A stretch of DNA of 64,000 nucleotides, taken from contig OZ012690.1 of the NCBI GenBank assembly GCA_963942565.1, positions 12,117,571-12,181,570 on the forward strand. Direction: 5' to 3'. Shown here piece after piece: positions 56,700-64,000 of the stretch. The stretch comes from Maea johnstoni. Taxonomy: Eukaryota; Annelida; Polychaeta; Spionida; Magelonidae. The notes below the pieces were generated by a model that was not told the DNA's origin, made no database searches, and saw only the letters and a list, made by a program, of their open reading frames with translations. The translations under genes and the position numbers were made by a program. Position 1 is the first letter of the stretch, and each line of letters starts with the position of its first letter.

Positions 56700-57965
56700 T
56701 TAACCTCCTCGCTGCGGTGGGCGAGTATACTTGCCTGACGCTACGTTTTCTCTGTAGCGGTTGGCGAGTAATCACGCCGAATAGCGGTCTCCACATGTTT
56801 GCCATGTGTATGGCTCCACAACTTCCGGTTGGCCGTACACGATAAATACGGCGAGTTTTTCCAAATTTCAAACTGAATAAGTGAGACAAGTGTCCCACCT
56901 ATTCATACATGATTATTTTAGTATGTCTATCAAAAGAAACAAGATTTTATGAACGCAAAACAAACAGACAGGAAATAAAACTTTACAATGATTTATTCGA
57001 GCAGTGCGAGAACACAGCGAAATCGAACGCAACACCATTGAACGAGTGCTGCCGTTGTATTCATCGATCTACTACAGTTGTTGCCTGTCATTTTTGTGAT
57101 ATTTTATTTGACATTTAAGTGAAGTAGATGTCAAGGAATAATATTATCACAAAGTTGATACAGTATTTATAAGTTTTACATGTGTATCGAACGATCGAAG
57201 TGGATGTTGACATATCTGCAGACAGTAGCAAATATACGATTTCAAAATGGCGGCCGCGTAGTGGCCGCTCTGCCGAGCGATAATTTCACTTCATACACTG
57301 ACAACAGATATCCCAAAGGCGGGATATCTATAAAATAAACATTTTCGGAAAGCTGAGAATCAGCTTGTTTGGATGATATAAGTTTACTATTTTTTTTCGC
57401 AACCAATTTCTTGTTGTCAATTATTTTTGTAAGGGTTGCAAGATTTTACAGGCTCATGGATGAATGAATTGAACGAGCGTAAACTCGCAAAGAATTTGTC
57501 CTAACCATGTTGAATTGAGGTCTCAAAAATCGATCTCACTCATGGTATAACATTAAAAGAAAACATTTTCTGGTAGATATGAAGGTAAGTAAATACCATT
57601 TGTAATTTTTTGATATAAGGTTGTTTATTTTGATGGGAAATGACTTTATGACATGACTAGATGCATAAAAAATCCAAGTAAACAGAAATGGCCGCCACAG
57701 TTCTTCACTGTATTTTTTGTGTGAAGTTGATGATTTTCGGCACAAAATGGTGGTTATAAATTATAAAATTACATGTGGCGATTGAGGGGGTTATGATTAT
57801 GCTAGCAATGTAAATTTTATATGGCCAGATTTTTATTTTTTTGCGGAAGCAGTACTTAAAGAATATGGCACATCGGCTTTTCAGTCGTATCTCTCTCATG
57901 ACGTGCTATAGTGTAGCCAGTGCCCCATATAGTACCATACGTTGTCCTAGCAGCAAGAGGGTTAA
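56700..57965. mobile_element. 1.27-kb TTAA-flanked element (inside the satellite)
   Basis: TTAA at 56700-56703 and 57962-57965, with satellite on both outer sides. Ends CCTCCTCGCTGC and (inverted) CCCTCTTGCTGC match at 9 of 12. CpG-rich left third, AT-rich right part. A possible 69-codon frame is listed separately. A non-autonomous piggyBac-like element or remnant is the likeliest reading. Confidence 0.8.
56909..57118 (+). CDS. Small open frame in the 1.27-kb element, unknown
   Basis: 69 codons, basic and Cys-rich at the end. The tail reads NECCRC then ACHFCDI, a CxxC-x9-CxxC pattern that could bind zinc. PiggyBac transposases end in a Cys-rich zinc-binding domain, so this may be a relic of one, but no catalytic region is present upstream and the stop falls 840 bp before the element end. 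Host or element origin cannot be decided, and it may be chance. Confidence 0.25.
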   Translation: MIILVCLSKETRFYERKTNRQEIKLYNDLFEQCENTAKSNATPLNECCRCIHRSTTVVACHFCDILFDI

Positions 57966-58147
57966 CCAGGCCTATGAACCTGTAGTTTATAGTTAACCAA
58001 GCCTATGAACCAGTAGTTTATAGTTAACCAAGCCTATGAACATGTAGTTAATAGTTAACCAAGCCTATGAACATGTAGTTTATAGTTAACCAAGCCTATG
58101 AACCTGTAGTTTATAGTTAACCAGGCCTATGAACATGTAGTTTATAG

Positions 58148-58622
58148 TTAAAGGGCAAATGCACCATCATGATGATTTAGGTTCAAAATGTGCCTATATG
58201 TGTCACCTTTCAAATAAGACCACCCGCAAGTCTGTCCTCCTCAGCACTCCTCAGATATGGCTTATGAAAGTTAGTAAAAAACTGGCCTGAGTGTGGGTAT
58301 GGAGGCTGACATTATCAGAAGTGGTGCTAATGAAGTGACTGCCAGCCCTGCTTCTGATTGGTTGAGAGATATCAGTGGCTGGAAAAGACTGCTACTGATA
58401 TCTCTCAACCAATCAGAAGCAGGGCTGGCAGTCACTTCATTAGCACCACTTCTGATAATGTCAGCCTCCATACCCACACTCAGGCCAGTTTTTTACTAAC
58501 TTTCATAAGCCATATCTGAGGAGTGCTGAGGAGGACAGACTTGCGGGTGGTCTTATTTGAAAGGTGACACGTATAGGCACATTTTGAACCCAAATCATCA
58601 TGATGGTGCATTTGCCCTTTAA
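58148..58622. mobile_element. Family C TTAA foldback element, copy 2: near-perfect palindrome
   Basis: Arms 58148-58376 and 58394-58622 (229 bp each) around a 17-bp loop. Only two mismatches seen by eye between the arms. TTAA at both ends, satellite outside. The ends AAAGGGCAAATGCACCATCA and TTTCAAATAAGACC match copy 1; the inner arm differs. The same peptide appears on both strands because of the palindrome. Confidence 0.95.
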
Positions 58623-59650
58623 CTAGGCCTAAGAACCTGTAGTTTATAGTTAACCAGGCCTATGAACCAGTAGTTTATAGTTAACCAGGCCTAAGAACCA
58701 GTGGTTTATAGTTAACCAGGCCTAAGAACCTGTAGTTTATAGTTAACCAGGCCTATGAACCAGTAGTTTATAGTTAACCAGGCCTGAGAACCAGTGGTTT
58801 ATAGTTAACTAGGCCTGCGAACCAGCAGTTTATAGTTAACCAGGCCTATGAACATGTAGTTTATAGTTAACTAGGCCTAAGAACCTGTAGTTTATAGTTA
58901 ACCAGGCCTAAGAACCAGTGGTCTATAGTTAACCAAGCCTATGAACCAGTGGTTTATAGTTAACCAAGCCTATGAACCAGTGGTCTATAGTTAACCAAGC
59001 CTATGAACCTGTAGTTTATAGTTAACCAGGCCTAAGAACCAGTAGTTTATAGTTAACCAGGCCTAAGAACCAGTGGTTTATAGTTAACCAGGCCTAAGAA
59101 CCTGTAGTTTATAGTTAACCAAGCCTATGAACCAGTGGTTTATAGTTAACCAGGCCTAAGAACCAGTAGTTTATAGTTAACCAGGCCTAAGAACCAGTGG
59201 TTTATAGTTAACCAGGCCTAAGAACCTGTAGTTTATAGTTAACCAGGCCTATGAACCAGTAGTTTATAGTTAACCAGGCCTGAGAACCAGTGGTTTATAG
59301 TTAACTAGGCCTGCGAACCAGCAGTTTATAGTTAACCAGGCCTAAGAACCTGTAGTTTTTAGTTAACCAGGCCTAAGAACCTGTAGTTTATAGTTAACCA
59401 AGCTTAAGAACCAGTAGTTTATAGTTAACCAGGCCTATGAACATGCAGTCTATAGTCAACCAGGCCTAAGAACCTTTCCCCAGCCCCTTATGCTGTTACC
59501 ATCCATTGCATCAGTGCTGCTTTGTAATAAACCTCCATGCCATGAATATTTTAAGAGGGAATTCGGTGCGAAGTGAATTTGGTCTAGCAAACCAATGGCA
59601 ATAGCCATTGATCAATGATGATGATGATGGTCAAAACAGGAGACAATTGG

Positions 59651-59808
<158 letters not shown>

Positions 59809-60049
59809 GATTAAGGATTTTAGCACAGGACAGTCTAGTGCTTCATTTATAAACTTATGAAAGATTCAAGCCTGTATCCAACTGGCCTATCTATACTAGG
59901 TCAAGTAATCTTTTTTTTCATTATCATATATGATATGCATTCATGCCAATAAACTCACAGAGGTGTCTACTTCATTTCACTTCTACAATCTGTCACTAGG
60001 TGGCCGGAAAGAAATCTTTCCAGTGTCTGGTCATGTGGGTGACTGAACC

Positions 60050-60067
60050 CCCCCCCCCCCCCCCCCC
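60050..60067. repeat. Poly-C tract
   Basis: 18 C in a row. Confidence 0.93.
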
Positions 60068-60159
60068 AAAGCGTCATCTATATCTGTGGAATGACCCTGA
60101 ACAGCCACTTCCTGAAAATTAAGTAAGTAAAGAAATAGATCTGATTTAAATAGGCAGAA

Positions 60160-60368
60160 TGATGCCTAGAAGTTTCTTTTGACAAGTCTTGTCTACATAT
60201 ATGATACTTCTGAAAATAACCAAAGAATAAAGCATCATTTCATCATTTCCTAAACATATTTTAAGGGGAGTTGTTAGTGGAGCACAGACATTCCTACCTG
60301 AAATATTTCCTAGACATAGTTTTGTTGATAGGGATATTACCAATAATGATTGAGCATCAATGGGTTCG
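60160..60368 (+). mobile_element. Degraded family B copy
   Basis: TGATACTTCTGAAAATAACC, TTTTAAGGGGAGTTGTTAG and GAGCATCAATGGGTT keep the family outline. Confidence 0.6.
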
Positions 60369-60437
60369 GACAGATTAACTATATCAGGTTAAAAGCAAGT
60401 AGGTCAGAAAAATAGACTAACTATATATAACCTTCCT

Positions 60438-60548
60438 TAGTCATATCCATACCCCAGCAGGTCATATGGCATGATGGGCACATCTCAATATGATGGCACC
60501 CTACCCAAATAGGGCGCTGCTATAGGAATAAATGGGATAATAAGAAGG
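60438..60548 (-). pseudogene. Decayed tandem exon copy d
   Basis: On the minus strand this resembles the 3' half of the exon at 60865-61036: VPIMPYDLLGYGYD is still readable, but an in-frame stop follows GYD and another interrupts the preceding stretch. Nearly identical to copy c, so the two separated recently. Confidence 0.6.
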
Positions 60549-60646
60549 TATACCCCAGCAGGTCATATGGCATGATGGGCACATCTCAATATGATGGCAC
60601 CCTACCCAGATAGGGCGCTGCTATAGGAATAAATGGGATAATAAGG
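60548..60646 (-). pseudogene. Decayed tandem exon copy c
   Basis: A run of about 95 bp that differs from copy d at only one or two bases. Both also share upstream intron-like text (TAGGAATAAATGGGATAATAAGG on the plus strand). It has no donor site at its 3' end: the homology stops at GGGGTATACC. Confidence 0.6.
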
Positions 60647-60651
60647 TGGCA

Positions 60652-60702
60652 CTTACCCTACCGGGAAAGTGCCCCCAAAAGTTAACGTCGAGCCCTGTCA
60701 CC
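60652..60702. mobile_element. Family I MITE 3' end fragment
   Basis: ACTTACCCTACCGGG ... AAAAGTTAACGTCGAGCCCTG matches the end of the MITE at 23889-24225. Lies between exon copies b and c. Confidence 0.65.
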
Positions 60703-60838
60703 TATCATTGTCATATCCATGCCCCAGCTGGTCATAGGGCACGATGGGTACCTCAAAATACCGCTTAAAACCCTCTTACCAGTGACACCCTACTTTAAAA
60801 GGGTGCAACTATATGGGCATAAATGGGATAGTAAGGAT
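60703..60838 (-). pseudogene. Decayed tandem exon copy b
   Basis: Minus strand encodes EVPIVPYDQLGHGYDNDR and ends GATAG|GTGACA, a usable-looking donor. An insertion of about 17 bp upstream carries stops and shifts the frame, so the copy looks dead or only partly used. Confidence 0.6.
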
Positions 60839-60864
60839 GTAATATGGAAACTAGATTGACTCAC

Positions 60865-61036
60865 CTATCATAGTCATATCCATACCCCAGCAGGTCATAG
60901 GGCACGATGGGTACCTCACAGTACAGTGCCACCCTACCGTAAGAGGGTGCATTCCAGCGGGGCGCCAGACGCCCCAAATGCTGAGCAGAACATTGTAAAA
61001 CGTTGGCCATGGATTCCAGTATAGCTTCACCCTGAA
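60865..61036 (-). CDS. Putative host-gene exon (partial gene, family unknown)
   Basis: An open minus-strand stretch of 57 codons in GC-richer DNA than its surroundings. It encodes QGEAILESMANVLQCSAQHL, then a Trp/Pro-containing segment, VALYCEVPIVPYDLLGYG and YDYDR. It ends GATAG|GTGAGT, an ideal 5' splice site at 60865/60864. The upstream boundary is less sure: CTTTAG|TT (exon from 61036) or GCAG|TG further out both keep the frame and have weak pyrimidine tracts. The end of the exon is repeated in three decayed copies to its left, in which the PYDLLGYGYD words are best kept, as expected if it once coded for protein. I do not recognise the family, and no start, stop or neighbouring exon is certain. 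The remaining exons probably lie outside the window or are too short to see. Confidence 0.5.
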
Positions 61037-61079
61037 CTAAAGCCCCACACACACGCACTGCTTATCCCGGGAGCTAGGA

Positions 61080-61310
61080 TTAACCCATTCACACTCAGAG
61101 GTACTCAGGAAAGTATAGTCTGCTACTCTTATACTTTTGGAAATAACTTAGGAATAAAGCGAAAATTCACAAGATATTTGAAGTAGAGTTGTTGATTAGC
61201 TTCTGATCAACATTTCTCTTCCAAATGTTTTTTCTGAAAATGCTTTAGTAAGTGAAATATTTCCAAAATTGTCCGGCCTGTTTTAGCCGCTCTGAGTGTT
61301 AATGCGTTAA
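61080..61310 (+). mobile_element. Family B TTAA MITE, copy 8
   Basis: TTAACCCATTCACACTCAGAG ... CTCTGAGTGTTAATGCGTTAA. Lies about 43 bp upstream (minus-strand sense) of the putative exon. Confidence 0.92.
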
Positions 61311-61526
61311 TAATGCAGCACACAGTACAAGAGGGTTACACAGCTGTAAAGTACCCAGATCATCGTCATCAAAGACAAGCTAGGGATGTGCGTTTAAGGA
61401 TGCGGTAATATCAAATCGGCAGCCAGTTCCCTCCATGGTTTGTGATGAAATATGCATTGGGACCATTTAGATAAGTTTATAAAGCCGACGTCCCAGCAGA
61501 TCTTCTTATGCCAGAGACTTGGCTGG
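61311..61526. other. Unique, GC-richer sequence
   Basis: 61380-61450 on the minus strand has a short open stretch (MEGTGCRFDITASLNAHP) without clear splice sites. Too weak to call an exon. Confidence 0.3.
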
Positions 61527-61707
61527 TTAACCCTTCCAATACTAAGGCTACTGAAAAACATTTAAACCCTGTCATGGTAGTATTGATTGGATAGCTGTCG
61601 CTGAGTACTCTCAGGTGAGTACCTATGTGCCAGGGTTTCAGTCATTTTCAAGTTTTTTTTGCATCATTTTGTGTTGACCAAATTAGGCAACAGCAGCATT
61701 ATGGTTA
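61527..61707 (+). mobile_element. Family A TTAA MITE, copy 28 (internally deleted)
   Basis: TTAACCCTTCCAATACTAAG, then about 30 bp are missing from the left arm. Right end CATTATGGTTAA. Confidence 0.88.
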
Positions 61708-62154
61708 AAAAAGGAGAATAGGATACACAGTGACACCTATTGGTAGAGTAAGACATTAAATTAGGCCTCGCTAACACAACACTCACAAATTTCCATACAT
61801 TGTTAAATGATTAGTGTTTTCTTAGTGTTCAGAAAGACAGCACTTTGGCCAAAAAAGCAATGAAAATTTATACCTAAGTTCACTTTGAGGCCCCTTTACG
61901 GACCTTGGCCTTCGATATCCTTAATGTAATAAATGACATGCTGCTTAAGAAATATGGTACCTATAATATAAAATTATCTCTGCTTATTTTGAGTCTTGTT
62001 TGAAACCCTATCTAAGGCCATCATGCATGTCAGGCAAGTGGTCATTCTGTAAACACATTGATATGCCTATTACCCATGTCGTACCATCCTGAAATTGTCT
62101 TCAGAGATGTATGTAACACAAACCTCATCCATCGCGACACGCTTCCGGTCTGAC
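61708..62154. other. Mostly unique sequence
   Basis: 62075-62154 on the minus strand is open in two frames and GC-richer, continuing the block interrupted by the next MITE. No firm exon. Confidence 0.35.
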
Positions 62155-62162
62155 TATGAAGT

Positions 62163-62481
62163 CATGGTCTTAGCCAGCAGGGCATCTGGGTGCCTTTTTG
62201 GACACCCCAACCCTTAAAAAGAACCCCTCAGGACACCCAAATATTTTTGTGCGGAATTTCTAAAAATCCCAATCTCAAGCTTATAATTGAATATTTTCAT
62301 CACCTTATAATTCCCATGACATTGTTTAATGATATCATGCCTTATTATGATGAATTTATACATGTTTATGGTTGAAATATGAGTATATTGTGATCCCCCT
62401 TAAAAATTTGGACACCCAAACATTTTACAACTGCCAATTTTAGGCACCCAGTTTCTAAATCCTGGCTAAATTAAGACACTG
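62163..62481 (+). mobile_element. hAT-like MITE family F, copy 6
   Basis: A perfect 8-bp duplication TATGAAGT is at 62155-62162 and 62482-62489. Ends CATGGTCTTAGCCAGCAGGG and GGCTAAATTAAGACACTG (a small insertion in the right end). Confidence 0.94.
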
Positions 62482-62495
62482 TATGAAGTCATCAC

Positions 62496-62658
62496 CTTAT
62501 AAGTGACGGTCCATCTACAGGCATCGTAGAACCATCGCATCTGCCACCGACGTCCTGAGCGATGGCCAAATCTTTGGCACTCCAAAGCATTTTGCAATGG
62601 ATGAAGTTTGTGCTACCATCAAGACTGTGTGACGCGTGAACAAGTGTAAACTGGGAAT
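62496..62658 (-). CDS. Exon-like block (weak)
   Basis: The minus strand is open for 54 codons (DSQFTLVHASHSLDGSTNFI ... MPVDGPSLIR). It starts after ATCACAG (acceptor-like) and ends TATAAG|GTGATG (donor-like). A second frame is also open for much of its length, the protein is not recognised, and the phase does not join simply to the exon at 61.0 kb. It may be a real exon of the same gene or chance. Confidence 0.3.
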
Positions 62659-62659
62659 C

Positions 62660-62845
62660 TGTGATTATTTTTGAAAATATTTTTGACTTCAAGAATACGT
62701 TCAAAGAATACTAAAAGAGGATTTGTAGGTTAGATTCAGATCAACATTTTTAAAATATTGTTGAAAAGAAGCTCAGGCCACAGAGATATTCTCAAAATAG
62801 TCTAGGTGGTTTATGGCCACATCAGGCTTGACTGCATGGGTATAA
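62660..62845 (+). mobile_element. Degraded family B-like copy
   Basis: TTTTTGAAAATATTTTTGAC, CAGATCAACATTTTTAAAAT and GTCTAGGTGGTTTATGGCCAC keep the order of the family B core. Confidence 0.45.
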
Positions 62846-62919
62846 TCGTAAGATGAAAACTATCACTTGGAGACAGGAGGGAGTTTGATGTGGCCCCAGT
62901 CTCATGCAGTCTCACAGGC

Positions 62920-63274
62920 ATCAACATAAGTTTCAGAACTAACATACCATGCCGGGCAAGTAGGATTTTTACTTGCCTAACAAAATTTCTGGCTTGCCCG
63001 AAATAAGTTATTAGAACATATGCTAGAATGTCATGTATTATTTTTTATGGATTTAATCATTCTAAAGCCATTTTCTTTTAAATCTTGTTGCATTGTTAAT
63101 TTGTTATCATATTTCTGGGTATTGCGCCATTTTTCTACATAGAAAAATGTGTAGTGCTCAGAAAATCAGCTTGCCCATCCAGGCAAGTGAAAACTAAAAT
63201 GTACTTGCCCGAAAGCCCTTTTTTCAAAAATTCACTTGCCGGGGCAAGTGGGCTTGTACTTATGTCGAACCCTG
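62920..63274. mobile_element. hAT-like MITE family I, copy 2
   Basis: CCGGGCAAGTAGGATTTTTA, GGCTTGCCCG and CTTGCCGGGGCAAGTG words as in family I. The right end is TATGTCGAACCCTG, followed by a repeat of TCGAACCCTG. Left end uncertain. Confidence 0.6.
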
Positions 63275-63354
63275 TCGAACCCTGGTTGCTAAGACAGAGA
63301 GAGCCTGGGTATGATGATTGACTAGCATTACTAATGACATACCTGCACACATGG

Positions 63355-63610
63355 CTCTTGACCTGTTCATACCTTGACATCTCCTAGACACGTGTCATCT
63401 GAACCTTTATAGATAGCTAGGAAAATAACTTCAGAGTTTAAAAAAACGAAATTATCAAAGTTTGAAAATTTGTTTTTTCAATTCTGGAGTTATTTTCCAA
63501 ACTATGACTCAAACCATTTAAAGGATGGATATGGGTGAGGTTTTGATCCACATTTTTTCTCCAATTATTTTCTTAAAAATAATTAGGTCAATACCGATAT
63601 GGTCCCAATG
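63355..63610 (+). mobile_element. Degraded family B-like copy
   Basis: GTGTCATCTGAACC, GGAAAATAACTTCAGAGTTT and TTTTGATCCACATTTTTTCTCC keep the family order. Ends are lost. Confidence 0.45.
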
Positions 63611-63648
63611 TTATGGGCACCACATGCAGGCACGAGTGGGCTGATGAC

Positions 63649-63845
63649 TTAACCCTTCCAATGCTAAGGCTGCTTTCGTCCAGTGCACAACAACAAAAAT
63701 ATCTTTGAAAAACATCTAAACCCTGTCATGTTGGTACTCATTGGAAAGCTCTCGGTGAGTACTCTCAGATGAGTACCCATTTACCTAGGTTTCAGTGCAT
63801 TATCTTGTATTGGCCACGTTTGCCATCCAGCAGCATAAGGGTTAA
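63649..63845 (+). mobile_element. Family A TTAA MITE, copy 29
   Basis: TTAACCCTTCCAATGCTAAG ... GCATAAGGGTTAA, with a short deletion in the right arm (TTTCAGTGCATTATCTTG). Confidence 0.91.
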
Positions 63846-64000
63846 AAGATGTAAACAATCAATTAGAGAAAGTGGGAGGTTTGATGTGGAGGTTCCACGG
63901 TGTCATGCAGGTTGTCATGCCAGGACAGAGACCTAGCTGACAATAAAAAGGTTAATTACCATAACTCATGAGACACCAACACACATAGATGTGCTGAGAG

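Larger units (their letters stand above)
54535..59475. repeat. 31-bp satellite array, about 95 units, three interruptions
   Basis: The unit TTAACCAGGCCTAAGAACC + AGTAGTTTATAG is 31 bp. Common variants are CAAGCC for CAGGCC, TATG for TAAG, AGTGG for AGTAG, ACCTG for ACCAG, and TCTATAG or GTATAG. Sub-arrays: 54535-56056, 56270-56699, 57962-58151 and 58619-59475. Almost every unit carries a TTAA. No transcript or protein is implied. Confidence 0.96.

Noticed and set aside
58271-58499. Same 68-residue peptide on both strands
   Set aside because: A mirror effect of the near-perfect palindrome, not two genes.
54535-59475. CRISPR-like regular array
   Set aside because: Repeats are head-to-tail 31-bp units with no unique spacers, in an animal genome. 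It is a satellite.

Overview
This is non-coding, repeat-dense animal nuclear DNA. It is AT-rich, with long TA, GA/CT and poly-G microsatellites, a 31-bp satellite, many small DNA-transposon copies and a LINE 3' end of the L2/CR1 type ending in an ATT repeat. No bacterial operon, rRNA gene, canonical tRNA gene, CRISPR array or retroviral/LTR element was recognised. The style fits a marine invertebrate (an echinoderm, hemichordate, cephalochordate or mollusc type of genome), but the species cannot be fixed from the sequence alone.

The main content is miniature transposons. Family A (about 213 bp, 29 copies, near 10% of the window) and family B (about 225 bp, at least 10 clear copies plus fossils) both start TTAA-CCC and end GGG-TTAA. 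Both fold into imperfect full-length hairpins. Family C (two elements with long arms) and a 1.27-kb element at 56.7 kb also sit between TTAA sites. TTAA targeting suggests piggyBac-type mobilisation, and one family A copy inserted in the satellite has a sister satellite unit that serves as an empty site. hAT-like MITEs (families E, F, H, I, J, K, L) often keep perfect 8-bp target duplications and are sometimes nested in other elements. Family D (AGGCCTAAA ends) has 6 copies. Family G (TA target, CAGGTGAAC ends) has 2 copies and looks pogo/Tigger-like.

Layout: 0-16 kb holds microsatellites, families A, B, C, D, F, G, H and J, and minisatellites. 16.1-23.8 kb is one giant inverted repeat: two 3-kb arms, each built of units of about 835 bp, around a 1.5-kb centre. 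24-50 kb is a mosaic of MITEs with unique AT-rich DNA, a LINE tail (42.2 kb) and a tRNA-like SINE (38.1 kb). 50.9-53.1 kb is rich in GTAC/GTATAC, with an element carrying 112-bp tandem repeats between terminal inverted repeats. 54.5-59.5 kb is a satellite of about 95 units of 31 bp, invaded three times by TTAA elements.

Host gene evidence is thin. The best case is a minus-strand exon at 60.87-61.04 kb with a consensus splice donor, and three decayed tandem copies of it downstream (60.44-60.84 kb). A second, weaker minus-strand exon-like block lies at 62.50-62.66 kb, next to a hAT MITE. The window is therefore probably intronic or intergenic DNA of a minus-strand gene at its right edge.
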